In this document: positions 16,540 to 23,906 of the stretch, piece by piece
Position numbering within the stretch: position 1 is the first letter of the stretch
How the letters are laid out: each line of letters begins with the position of its first letter
Assembly (NCBI GenBank): GCA_964546935.1
Contig: CAZJLJ010000003.1
Coordinates: 1-64,000, forward strand
Source of the DNA: JALYTY01 sp964546935
Lineage (GTDB): Bacteria; Vulcanimicrobiota; Vulcanimicrobiia; Vulcanimicrobiales; Vulcanimicrobiaceae
Direction of reading: 5' to 3'
Length of the DNA: 64,000 nucleotides
Translations under genes and position numbers: made by a program
Notes under the pieces: model-generated
Database searches by the model: none
The model's input: the letters and a program-made list of their open reading frames with translations, nothing else
What the model was told of the DNA's origin: nothing

Positions 16540-16776
16540 ATGGCAAGGAAAAAGCGGCGCAGGCTGGTGCAGATCGTGCCGCGGCTCGGCCCGGCAACGA
16601 ATCTGCGACCCGCAGGCGCACACGAATCGAGAAAACTGTACGATCGCAAACGTGAAAAAGCCGCTCTTCGGCGAGAAGCCGAAGGCGGCTTTTCGTTTTC
16701 TGCTCTCGCGTCGCCAAGCGCCCCGATGGGTACAATACTTGCCTCGGAGGGCGAGACATGGACAACGCTGCGGTAG
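16540..16776 (+). CDS. Small basic protein with an internal terminator hairpin
   Basis: A 78-codon reading frame with an excellent ribosome site (GAGGAGGT at 16528-16535, ATG at 16540). The first 50 residues are strongly basic (MARKKRRRLVQIVPR, then AGAHESRKLYDRKREKAALRRE); the rest is Ser/Ala-rich and looks non-coding. A bidirectional intrinsic-terminator-like hairpin (16655-16694) sits after codon 38, before the TAG stop, and the stop lies inside the next gene. Transcription ending at the hairpin would give an mRNA without a stop codon. E. coli arfA and B. subtilis brfA, backup ribosome-rescue factors, are arranged like this. I do not recognise the sequence itself; the role is a hypothesis. 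Confidence 0.6.
   Translation: MARKKRRRLVQIVPRLGPATNLRPAGAHESRKLYDRKREKAALRREAEGGFSFSALASPSAPMGTILASEGETWTTLR
16655..16694 (+). terminator. Bidirectional intrinsic terminator inside the small ORF
   Basis: AAAAGCCGCTCTTCGGC and GCCGAAGGCGGCTTTT pair with a single bulged base around the loop GAGAA. The plus-strand side continues CTTTTCGTTTTCT, the minus-strand side CTTTTTCAC, so it could stop transcripts in either direction. On the plus strand the only gene that can feed it is the small ORF at 16540; on the minus strand it could end read-through from the gene at 17052-17579. Confidence 0.75.
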
Positions 16777-16979
16777 AGCTTTGGGTTCATTTGCGTGACG
16801 GCAGAAGCGTGTGCGAGCGCTATAACCAACGCGAAATGGCCGAATTCGTTCGGGAAAACATGCTGGAGCGCATCAGTCACTCGATGCCGCTCGTGTGCTT
16901 CGACGGCGACCAGATCGAGATTCCGGCCCAAAACGTCGACCGGATAGACGTCGTCGTACCCTACGAAATCCACGCATAA
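16758..16979 (+). CDS. Small hypothetical protein, 73 residues
   Basis: A complete small gene: ATG at 16758 after GGAGG at about 16746-16750, TAA at 16977-16979, and its own terminator 23 bases downstream. A TACAAT box at about 16731-16736, after the upstream hairpin, could be its -10 element. The protein is acidic and has no membrane segment or signal peptide. It alternates short strands and one helix (LWVHLRDGRSVCERY, REMAEFVRENMLERI, IPAQNVDRIDVVVPYE), like a small beta-rich regulatory domain. I do not recognise the family. Confidence 0.7.
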   Translation: MDNAAVELWVHLRDGRSVCERYNQREMAEFVRENMLERISHSMPLVCFDGDQIEIPAQNVDRIDVVVPYEIHA

Positions 16980-17001
16980 GCTGCCTGGACCCCACCCGGA
17001 T

Positions 17002-17025
17002 AGTCCGCCTCAACGCGGACTTTTT
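17002..17025 (+). terminator. Intrinsic terminator after the 73-residue gene
   Basis: AGTCCGC and GCGGACT form a perfect 7-bp stem with a six-base loop, followed by TTTTTGT. It has no T-tract on the minus strand, so it serves plus-strand transcripts. Confidence 0.85.
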
Positions 17026-17051
17026 GTATCTTTAGCCATCGCCGGCGGCTG

Positions 17052-17579
17052 TTAACGAGCGAAAGCTTTGCGGACCAGAGCGCGTGCGATAGTCACTGGG
17101 TGGTTTAACGCCGTCGTCAGCTGCCCGAAAGTGGTTTGCGGTTCGCGAAAAACTCCTAATTGACGCAGCACCGTTGCGCGATCGTAGAAGATTTTTTCGC
17201 CCGCAAGCCGGTTCTCTTCGTCAAACGTAAAAATGCCGCAGAGTGGTATCGCTACTTTGCGGCCGGTCGGCGGTAAGCCGCGCCATGTGCCGTCGTGAGT
17301 GCCGCGGATTATCACTTCCAGAATCACAGCCTCGTTTGTCACGTGCTCACGTTGCACGTCAATCTGAAGATCGGGCAAACTCTCCAGCAATTGTTGGTAA
17401 TAGCCCCGCACGCCGTTGCGATCGAGGCGGTGTTCGTTCCACGGCTCGTCGTCGTAACGAGCTGTGGTGCCGAAGGTACTCATGATTCCGTTCAAATCGT
17501 GCGCGTTTTCGCAGCGAACGTGTTCTTTCACAAGCCAAAGGCGAGCCGCACGCGTCGCATCGTCGATTGTCGCAGACAT
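17052..17579 (-). CDS. SnoaL-like ester cyclase/NTF2-fold protein
   Basis: A 175-residue protein of the NTF2-like superfamily. The N-terminal helix block VKEHVRCENAHDLNGIMSTF, then RGYYQQLLESLPDLQI, and the strand block RGTHDGTWRGLPPTGRKVAIPLCGIFTFDE with the following IFYDRATVLRQLGV match the SnoaL/ester cyclase group of polyketide-cyclase-like proteins. Many members are of unknown function, so the reaction is not assigned. It lies 10 bases downstream of the secreted protein gene at 17590-18306 and is probably co-transcribed with it. Confidence 0.8.
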   Translation of the reverse strand: MSATIDDATRAARLWLVKEHVRCENAHDLNGIMSTFGTTARYDDEPWNEHRLDRNGVRGYYQQLLESLPDLQIDVQREHVTNEAVILEVIIRGTHDGTWRGLPPTGRKVAIPLCGIFTFDEENRLAGEKIFYDRATVLRQLGVFREPQTTFGQLTTALNHPVTIARALVRKAFAR

Positions 17580-17589
17580 AAAGCGTTCC

Positions 17590-18306
17590 TCAAGGACGAA
17601 GAACGATGTCGGTAATTCCGCTTTGATTGCTGCTGTTTTTCATTTCGGAATGAATTGACACTACGAGGTGCGCCTCCGGATCGCAGTAACCCTTAGCGGA
17701 GAGCGATGCGGCTTGGGTCGGTGATTCGGCCGAGCCCTCCATCGCGATCGCGAACGCATCGTGACCTTGCTCTTGCTCGCGGCCGGTGACCGTATATTTG
17801 ACATTCATGGGGATCGTTGAGTCCGACGGCGCCTGCCAACTATCTCCGACCTTAAGCGTGCGTTGCGCACAGGCATTTGCCAATCCGTTAAAGTTCGCCA
17901 TGCGAAATTGCACGAGCGTCGACATGGCCATTTCATTACCGCCAAAGGCCATCAATTGCTCGTTCGACATATGCGCTGTCGGCTTCATATTTGGGTCGAA
18001 CTGTGGAACGATGGCGCCGCCCGGTGAAATGGTAGCTTGAAACGATGCCTGGCCCATTTGCGGGACTTTTGGCATGGACATCGTTCCCGTCGCATGAGAT
18101 GTGCCGTCCGGATCGATACTCTTCACCGTCAATGTCATCGTCATCGTGTAGCCCGGCGTGCCCTTTTGGCCGCTCTGTCCGGAGGACGTGATGTCGTATG
18201 CCAGTCGATCGCCCGGCTTACGTTCTTGGGCGAGCGCAATTGCGGTTGATAGGGCGAGCGCAAGCGTGATTGAAAGAACCAGCGTTTTCGGCGTCCAAGT
18301 CTTCAT
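17590..18306 (-). CDS. Secreted hypothetical protein
   Basis: A 238-residue protein with a clear signal peptide (LVLSITLALALSTAIALAQ, to about residue 27). The mature part is beta-rich with repeated Met/Thr stretches (GYTMTMTLTVKSIDPDGTSHATGTMSMP), a possible Cys pair (NACAQ and GYCDPE), and the block LKVGDSWQAPSD. This layout resembles periplasmic proteins of the DUF6263 kind, but I am not certain. ATG 18306 has GGAGG about 10 bases upstream. It leads a two-gene unit with the SnoaL-like gene. Confidence 0.7.
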   Translation of the reverse strand: MKTWTPKTLVLSITLALALSTAIALAQERKPGDRLAYDITSSGQSGQKGTPGYTMTMTLTVKSIDPDGTSHATGTMSMPKVPQMGQASFQATISPGGAIVPQFDPNMKPTAHMSNEQLMAFGGNEMAMSTLVQFRMANFNGLANACAQRTLKVGDSWQAPSDSTIPMNVKYTVTGREQEQGHDAFAIAMEGSAESPTQAASLSAKGYCDPEAHLVVSIHSEMKNSSNQSGITDIVLRP

Positions 18307-18357
18307 GGAGTTGAACCTCCATCGATTCAGTTCTTGACGGCGCCGTTGCGGCCATTT

Positions 18358-18786
18358 CTACGATTTCTTTTTCGCCGCGGTTCGCTTTCTCGTTGCGGCT
18401 GCTCGCTTTGCGCCGCGCTTGCGGGCCGCGGTTTTCTTGTGTCCGGTTCCACGGCGTTCTCGCGTAGCCACCGCCTTCCGTGCGGAAACCCGGCGATCTG
18501 CCGCCGTTCTTCCGGTGCTCGGCCGGCGCCCTAGTTCTTTCCAATCGTCTTCGGACATCTCCACGCCGTAGTGTGCGGCTGCCTTTTTGATGTTCGCAAA
18601 TGCAAGGTCACGCTCTTCATCCGAAACACCGGTGACTTGATCGAAGCGCGCGATGGCGTTGCGGACGTGTTTCGCGTCGGTTAGGGGCTCTTTTCGTTTT
18701 TTCGGAAACGCGTAAACGCTCTCCGGGAGGTCGCCCCGCTCAGTCAACTCCCCATGTTTCTCGTGGGGTTTCCAAGTAGCTCTCAT
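18358..18786 (-). CDS. DUF6582-like protein with histone H1-like basic tail
   Basis: A 142-residue protein. Residues 1-80 (from MRATWKPHEKHGELTERGDLP through RFDQVTGVSDEERDLAFANIKKAAAHYGVEMSEDDWKELG) match small uncharacterised DUF6582-type proteins. They often read as DLPESVYAFPKKRKEPL with a following helical part. The last 55 residues are almost entirely Lys, Arg, Ala and Thr (GHKKTAARKRGAKRAAATR), like histone H1 and HU tails, and would bind nucleic acid. ATG 18786 is preferred because the upstream alternative (18825) lies inside the sdh terminator. No Shine-Dalgarno is evident. Confidence 0.68.
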   Translation of the reverse strand: MRATWKPHEKHGELTERGDLPESVYAFPKKRKEPLTDAKHVRNAIARFDQVTGVSDEERDLAFANIKKAAAHYGVEMSEDDWKELGRRPSTGRTAADRRVSARKAVATRERRGTGHKKTAARKRGAKRAAATRKRTAAKKKS

Positions 18787-18816
18787 TGCTACTTCGTTCC
18801 CAGAAGCGGTAGCGGC

Positions 18817-18848
18817 AAAAAACAAGCCGGTGCGCGTGCACCGGCTTG
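18817..18848 (-). terminator. Intrinsic terminator of the sdh operon
   Basis: On the minus strand CAAGCCGGTGC and GCACCGGCTTG form an 11-bp stem, followed by TTTTTT (18822-18817). It lies 22 bases after the sdhE stop. It also separates sdhABE from the DUF6582-like gene. Confidence 0.92.
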
Positions 18849-18870
18849 CCGAGTCGTTATCGCTTGCTTC

Positions 18871-19821
18871 TTAAGAGATGAGTTCGCGTTCGACCATGAT
18901 CGTACGCGGATCGATAAGATGCTTGTTCAAGCCCAGTTTTTCGGCCGGAACGCCGAGCGCGAACGCCACGAGCTGCGGAAGGTGAAACGTCGGCAGATCG
19001 GTGCGGCCCCAACGTGCGGCGGCGTCTTGCTGATAGCCGTCGAGCGCGAGGTGACAGAGCGGGCACGGTGTGATCACGGCTTCAGCGCCGTGTTCTTTGG
19101 CCATGAGCATGTTCTGGCCGACCATGTTGGCGGCGGTGTTGTCTTTCTCGAGCTGAATGTGGAAACCGCAGCAGCGCGTCTTGCCGGCGTAATCGACGGC
19201 CTCGCCGCCTAATGCTTCGATCACGTCTTCCAACGAGTGCGGATTACGCGCCGATTCCCAACCGTTTACGTTTTCGGGACGGATGATGTGGCAGCCATAG
19301 AAGGGCGCCACTTTCAATCCGTTGAGAGGGCGAACCACCATTTTGCGAAGGTTGTCCAATCCGATGTCGTCGATGAGCATCCACAACAGGTGGCGCACCA
19401 TAACGCCGCCGTTGTACTTGGCGCCGAACTTGCCGAGGATGGAGTTCGCATGATCCATGCGCTCTTCGCTCTCGAGCAGTTCTTTGTTCGCCGCACGCAT
19501 GTGTCCGGTGCAAGTGGAGCAGATCGTAATGACGTCGTCGAGGCCAAGGGCCTCGGCTTGCGCGTACGTGCGTGCATTGAGGACGCGAGCAACGTCGCGA
19601 TTCACGTCGTTTACGACCGAGGCGCCGCAGCACGACGCCGCAGTGAGTTCGATCAATTCGATGCCGAGTTTGTCCGCAAGGAGCATCGTCGAGTTGAAGA
19701 GCTCTTTGCACGATTCTTTGGCAACGCAGCCGGGGAAGAACCCATAGCGCTTTGTTTCTCGCGACTTGGTAGCTTTGTGCGAGTCGAGCGCGCGATCTTC
19801 AGGAAGAAGTGTGGCAGACAT
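18871..19821 (-). CDS. sdhE: Succinate dehydrogenase SdhE subunit, HdrB-like CCG protein
   Basis: A 316-residue protein with two CCG (cysteine-rich) domains as in heterodisulfide reductase HdrB and the SdhE/SdhC subunits of non-classical succinate:quinone reductases. Domain 1 has GCVAKESC, SCCGAS and CSTC; domain 2 has GCHIIRP, RCCGFH and CPLC. These cysteines bind a special Fe-S centre and zinc. There is no membrane helix, so it would attach the complex to the membrane through an amphipathic surface in place of SdhC/SdhD. It is the last gene of sdhA-sdhB-sdhE, with its ATG sharing one base with the sdhB stop, and a strong terminator follows. Confidence 0.88.
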   Translation of the reverse strand: MSATLLPEDRALDSHKATKSRETKRYGFFPGCVAKESCKELFNSTMLLADKLGIELIELTAASCCGASVVNDVNRDVARVLNARTYAQAEALGLDDVITICSTCTGHMRAANKELLESEERMDHANSILGKFGAKYNGGVMVRHLLWMLIDDIGLDNLRKMVVRPLNGLKVAPFYGCHIIRPENVNGWESARNPHSLEDVIEALGGEAVDYAGKTRCCGFHIQLEKDNTAANMVGQNMLMAKEHGAEAVITPCPLCHLALDGYQQDAAARWGRTDLPTFHLPQLVAFALGVPAEKLGLNKHLIDPRTIMVERELIS

Positions 19822-20780
19822 TAGCTGACCGGAACCTCCAGGGCTTCGAAAATTGTGCGGACTTCGTCCACCTTTGGAATCGGCTTGACGAACGGCGGCG
19901 GCAATTTGCCTTTAGCCGCCATGCGCAGGCCGAGCGGAGCGACTTTGAGCAGCCCCTTGATGTTGAAGCGGCCGACGGTGCCTTGAATGACTTCCGTTTC
20001 CGCAAGCATACCGGTCTGCTTGATCGTTTTCGCGACGACGAGAGCATGGCGCGGGCCGCGCTCGTTCATCATCACTCTATCTTTGATCGCAGCACGCTTC
20101 ACATCGATAATGCGATCGTTCGGATTGACGTGCTTGGGGCAGTACGAGCACGCGTAGCAGTGCGCGCAAAGCCACAAGTAATCTTCCGAGATTTGCGCGA
20201 TGCGGTTGTCGCGCTTGCCGTCACGGACGTCTTCGATGAAGCGGTACGCATACGCAATCGCGGCCGGACCGGCGAAGGCCGGATCTACGCTAACGACCGG
20301 GCAGAGTGCATAGCACGTGGCGCACATGATGCAGTTCGCGACGTCGACGAGTTTCTTCATGTCGTCCGGCGAAACGCGCCGCTCGCGCTCATGGTCTTCG
20401 TCGCGATCCTTTGGCTGCAGATACGGCTTGAGGCGCGCGTACTTATCCCAGAACGGATCCATGTGCACGACGAGATCTTTCATCGGCTGGAAGTTCGGCA
20501 TGGGATCGACTTTGACGACGTTGTTTTCGTCCATCACCGCGTTACACGGCGTTTTGCACGCGAGGCTCGTAACGCCACCGATGTTCATCGAGCACGATCC
20601 GCAAATGGCGGAACGGCACGAGCGGCGGAAGCTGATCGATCCGTCGATTTCGGCTTTCGCGGTTTCGAGCGCATCGAGAACCGTGGTGGTTTCCGGAATG
20701 TCCATTTCGACGACGTCACGATGCGGAATCGTGTCGGTCGCTTCGTCGAAGCGGAAGATGTCTAGTTTGATGTTAGCCAT
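19821..20780 (-). CDS. sdhB: Succinate dehydrogenase iron-sulfur subunit
   Basis: A 319-residue electron-transfer subunit, longer than the usual 240-260. The [2Fe-2S] cysteines are C55, C60, C63 and C75. The second cluster is CxxCxxCxxxCP at C150-C160. The third is CAHCYACSYCP, four cysteines (C205, C208, C211, C214) where classical SdhB has only three, so a second [4Fe-4S] rather than a [3Fe-4S] cluster is expected, as reported for archaeal SdhABEF-type enzymes. The C-terminal 80 residues are extra. It is three bases after sdhA and overlaps sdhE by one base. Confidence 0.92.
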   Translation of the reverse strand: MANIKLDIFRFDEATDTIPHRDVVEMDIPETTTVLDALETAKAEIDGSISFRRSCRSAICGSCSMNIGGVTSLACKTPCNAVMDENNVVKVDPMPNFQPMKDLVVHMDPFWDKYARLKPYLQPKDRDEDHERERRVSPDDMKKLVDVANCIMCATCYALCPVVSVDPAFAGPAAIAYAYRFIEDVRDGKRDNRIAQISEDYLWLCAHCYACSYCPKHVNPNDRIIDVKRAAIKDRVMMNERGPRHALVVAKTIKQTGMLAETEVIQGTVGRFNIKGLLKVAPLGLRMAAKGKLPPPFVKPIPKVDEVRTIFEALEVPVS

Positions 20781-20783
20781 TGT

Positions 20784-22469
20784 TTAATACGTTCTCACCT
20801 GCGGTTCAAACTTGGTGATGGTGACGCCACGCGAGTAATCCATTCTAGGCGTGCCGTCGGCTTGCCGCCACGCGAGCGTGTGCTTGAGCCAGTTGGCGTC
20901 GTCGCGCTCGGGGAAGTCCGTTCGCGATTGCGCGCCGCGGGACTCTTTGCGGTTCAATGCGCCGGTAGCCAGCGCAAGCGCAGCATCGATGAGATAATCG
21001 GTTTCGAACGTCGAGACGAGGTCGGTGTTGAACGTGGAGGACTTATCCATCACGTAAACGCCGGCATCGAACTCTTTGCGAACGCGCGTCAGCTCGTCGA
21101 CGGCGGTTTGCAAACCTTTCTCGTCGCGGAAGATGAAAGCGTTTTCGCTCATCGTCTTGTTCATCGCGAGACGCAGTTGCGGTGCGCGAGTTCCGCTGGT
21201 CCGCGAGAGCAGTTCCTTGACGCGCTCTTGTTCTTGCTTGAGCGTTCGTTCCGACGGTTTGACGTTGTCGACTTTCTTGATGTAGTCGACTGCGTGGCGA
21301 GCCGAACGGGCACCGAAGACAATCGTGTCGAGCAGTGAGTTGCCGCCGAGACGATTTGCTCCGTGAACGCTGACGCAGGCGCATTCACCGGCTGCATAAA
21401 CGCCCGGAATACGAGTTGCGCCGTACTTGTCGGTTTCCACGCCGCCCATCGTGTAATGCGCGCCGGGAAGAATCGGAATCGGTTCGTTGATCGCGTCTTT
21501 GCCGGTTGCGTCGAGCGCGAGCTCGCGAATCTGCGGGAGACGCTCGAGGATTTTTTCGCGGCCGAGGTGTCGCATGTCCAGCAACACCGTGCCGTCGACA
21601 CCGCGGCCTTCGAGAATTTCCGTCCACTCCGCACGCGAAACGACGTCGCGGGAGGCGAGTTCGCCCTTATTCGGGGCGTACTTGAACATGAAGCGCTCGC
21701 CGAGGGAATTCAGGAGATAAGCGCCTTCACCGCGCGCGCCTTCGGTCATCAGAACGCCGTTTTCTTTTAGCGTCGTCGGGTGGAACTGCATGAACTCCAT
21801 GTCCATTAGCGGGATGCCCGCCTTGTACGCAATTCCCATGGCGTCGGCCGTGGATGCGTAGCCGTTGGTCGTCTTCAGATACATACGGCCTGCGCCGCCG
21901 GTCGCGAAGATCGTCGCTTTCGCGGTGATTAGTTCGAGCTGGCCGTTGCGCATGTTGTATGCGACGACGCCGGTGCCGATGCCGTCTTCGGTCGCAAGCG
22001 CGGTGCAGAAATACTCTTCGTAAACCTTAACGCCGAAACGCTCGAGCTGCTCCCATAGCGTGTGCAGAATGACCAGGCCGGTTACGTCGGCGGAATAGCA
22101 CGTACGCGGGGCTCCGGCGCCGCCGAACGGGCGCTGTGCGATACGGCCATCGGGCAGGCGGGAGAAGATACAGCCGCGATGTTCTAGCCAGATGATTTGC
22201 TTGGGAGCATCTTCGCACATCGCTTCGATGGCGTCTTGGTCGCCCAAGTAGTCCGAGCCCTTAACGGTATCGAACGTGTGCGCTTCGGGGCTGTCCTCTT
22301 CGCGGTTTCCCAGCGCGGCATTGATGCCTCCTTGCGCCGCGCCGGAGTGGCTGCGCACCGGATGCATCTTAGAGACGATAGCGACGTCGGCACCTAGTTC
22401 TGCAGCTTCGACTGCAGCACGCATGCCGGCCAGACCGCCACCAATGACGACGACGTCGTGCTTGATCAC
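20784..22469 (-). CDS. sdhA: Succinate dehydrogenase flavoprotein subunit
   Basis: A 561-residue flavoprotein oxidising succinate to fumarate in the TCA cycle. The FAD-binding block VVVIGGGLAGMRAA is at residues 6-19. The His for covalent FAD is in VRSHSGAAQGG. The active-site region is MEFMQFHPTTL and the block TEGARGEGAYLLN. The substrate Arg/His blocks are GAHYTMGG and HGANRLGGNSLLD. GTG 22469 is chosen because GGGAAAGG precedes it at the right distance and homologues begin MIKHDVVVIGGG; a TTG at 22484 is the alternative. No sdhC/sdhD membrane subunits lie beside it; sdhB and sdhE follow. Confidence 0.95.
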   Translation of the reverse strand: MIKHDVVVIGGGLAGMRAAVEAAELGADVAIVSKMHPVRSHSGAAQGGINAALGNREEDSPEAHTFDTVKGSDYLGDQDAIEAMCEDAPKQIIWLEHRGCIFSRLPDGRIAQRPFGGAGAPRTCYSADVTGLVILHTLWEQLERFGVKVYEEYFCTALATEDGIGTGVVAYNMRNGQLELITAKATIFATGGAGRMYLKTTNGYASTADAMGIAYKAGIPLMDMEFMQFHPTTLKENGVLMTEGARGEGAYLLNSLGERFMFKYAPNKGELASRDVVSRAEWTEILEGRGVDGTVLLDMRHLGREKILERLPQIRELALDATGKDAINEPIPILPGAHYTMGGVETDKYGATRIPGVYAAGECACVSVHGANRLGGNSLLDTIVFGARSARHAVDYIKKVDNVKPSERTLKQEQERVKELLSRTSGTRAPQLRLAMNKTMSENAFIFRDEKGLQTAVDELTRVRKEFDAGVYVMDKSSTFNTDLVSTFETDYLIDAALALATGALNRKESRGAQSRTDFPERDDANWLKHTLAWRQADGTPRMDYSRGVTITKFEPQVRTY

Positions 22470-22494
22470 GTAAGCCTTTCCCAAGACTAAGGGA

Positions 22495-22520
22495 GTTTGC
22501 TTCTTTATACTCTTGTTAAG
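22495..22520 (+). promoter_or_regulatory. Repeated promoter-like element, copy 1 (upstream of patatin gene)
   Basis: GTTTGCTTCTTTATACTC followed by TTGTTAAG. It matches a second copy at 23794-23819 in 22 of 26 positions. TATACT at 22506-22511 could be a -10 box on the plus strand, but no -35 hexamer is clear. The element precedes a 127-base leader with two short hairpins (GCAGG/CCTGC near 22581-22595 and GCCGG/CCGGC at 22611-22632) before the lipase start. It could also serve sdhA in the other direction. Confidence 0.4.
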
Positions 22521-22647
22521 GGTAGGGGCACCACTACTATGGTTGTAGAGATGGCGCCCTCAAAGGAACGCTTACGCGCTGCAGGATCAGCCTGCCCTTC
22601 CGCCCGGGGTGCCGGTAGGCCGAACCTCCGGCTGAATTGCATCTAGC

Positions 22648-23772
22648 ATGAAGCGACGTTCCTTCTTAGCTGCGGCAGCCGGCTCGGTCGTTGCCGCCTC
22701 CCAGCCGGCGATTGCCGCTTCGAACGACGCCAGGCAAGGACGAAAGGCGCTAGTCCTCGTTGGGGGCGCGAATCGCGGCGCATATGAAGCGGGCGCGATC
22801 CACGCCTTAGTCGAGCAACAAGGCCTTCGCGATGGGGAGCCGCTCGATTACGATCTTGTTTGTGGAACGTCAATCGGTGCTTTGAACGCTGCACTCGTTT
22901 CTACCGCGCAGTACTCGTTATTAAAGGAAATCTGGCTGGGGACGCTTTCGAGCACCGACGTCTTCCGGTTGAAATACCCGTTCGAGAAAATTCACGATAA
23001 GGACAGCGGTGTGCTCAATCGCATCGACGCGACGTATCGTCTTGCTTCCGGCCTGGTATCAAATCTGAAGGGTGTGCTGGATCCGGAGCCCGTTCGCGCG
23101 TTGCTCGCACGCTATGTCGATCCTCGAGCGCCCGTGCACATTCCAACGTACATAGCTACGACTAACTTGACTCGCCAAACCGGCGCGGTCTTCGTACGCC
23201 GCGGCACGACACCAGCCGGTCTTAGAAAACAAGCCGCGAACGACGCCTTGTTGGCGAATTTTCCACAGCGAGCGCGCGTTGCGGACGATTCGATCATTCA
23301 AGACGTGCTCTTTGCTACCGCGGCGATTCCGCTACTCTTCGATCCCGTGGAGATTGCGCGCGAAGACGGAACCGGATTCGATCAGTTTGTAGATGGAGGC
23401 GTGACGGCAAACGCGCCGGTAAATCTTGCGCAGCTCTGCGCCCACACGTTGAACGTGCTATTGGTGTCGCCGACACGTTCCGTTGTCGACGTAAGCTACG
23501 CAAACGCGTTGGCGGTTGGCCTTGGAGTTTTTGAAACTATGCAGGCGCGTATTTTGATGTATCAGCTTCTATTAGCATACGCCGCGCACCACGACGTGTT
23601 CCCATTCGATCCGTATGTGATTCAGCCCGAAAGTGAGTTGCCCGGAAAGGGCACCGACTTTAGCGATCAAGCTTCGATGACATCTATGTGGCAAACCGGA
23701 TACGCGGATGGAAAGCGCGGTTGGCGACCGTTTAACGCCTCGATGCGGGACATCATCACAAACTTCAGCTAA
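22648..23772 (+). CDS. Patatin-like phospholipase, probably Tat-exported
   Basis: A 374-residue lipid acyl hydrolase. The N-terminus MKRRSFLAAAAG is a twin-arginine (RRxFL) signal with an Ala-rich hydrophobic stretch to about residue 24. The oxyanion loop is GGANRGAYEAG (residues 39-49), the nucleophile Ser75 is in GTSIG, and the catalytic Asp is in FVDGG near residue 249, so the Ser-Asp dyad is complete. It would cleave phospholipid or lysophospholipid acyl chains in the periplasm. It is divergent from sdhA, and the RND efflux operon follows 134 bases downstream. Confidence 0.88.
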   Translation: MKRRSFLAAAAGSVVAASQPAIAASNDARQGRKALVLVGGANRGAYEAGAIHALVEQQGLRDGEPLDYDLVCGTSIGALNAALVSTAQYSLLKEIWLGTLSSTDVFRLKYPFEKIHDKDSGVLNRIDATYRLASGLVSNLKGVLDPEPVRALLARYVDPRAPVHIPTYIATTNLTRQTGAVFVRRGTTPAGLRKQAANDALLANFPQRARVADDSIIQDVLFATAAIPLLFDPVEIAREDGTGFDQFVDGGVTANAPVNLAQLCAHTLNVLLVSPTRSVVDVSYANALAVGLGVFETMQARILMYQLLLAYAAHHDVFPFDPYVIQPESELPGKGTDFSDQASMTSMWQTGYADGKRGWRPFNASMRDIITNFS

Positions 23773-23793
23773 TCGCATCTTCCCTCGAAGGGC

Positions 23794-23819
23794 GTTTGCT
23801 GCTTTATACTCATGATAAC
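23794..23819 (+). promoter_or_regulatory. Repeated promoter-like element, copy 2 (upstream of RND operon)
   Basis: GTTTGCTGCTTTATACTC followed by ATGATAAC, the second copy of the element at 22495-22520. Here too it sits in front of a structured leader: CCGGGCG (about 23822-23828) can pair with CGCCCGG (about 23877-23883) before the MFP start at 23907. TATACT at 23805-23810 may be a -10 box. Confidence 0.4.
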
Positions 23820-23906
23820 GTCCGGGCGTCGCTGTGGAACGGGGCGGCCTCTTTGCAGGCTAAGCTAAGTGGGGAGCGCCCGGTCGAGCTCTTGCCGGGG
23901 GTGGCT

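Noticed and set aside
16494..16973. N-terminal extension of the aldehyde dehydrogenase frame to 16973
   Set aside because: The extension is antisense to two small genes and a terminator and has no dehydrogenase similarity; ATG 16493 begins the family-like part.
19809..20765. A 318-codon open frame antisense to sdhB, and similar long antisense frames over dnaE (37206-37973) and the RND permease (27479-28279)
   Set aside because: They mirror strongly conserved genes, have no family features, and arise because the biased codon use of the true gene leaves few stops on the other strand.
23796..23906. Upstream start (23796) for the efflux adaptor
   Set aside because: It adds 37 residues before a clear lipoprotein signal and covers the repeated promoter-like element; the GGGGGTGG site favours 23907.
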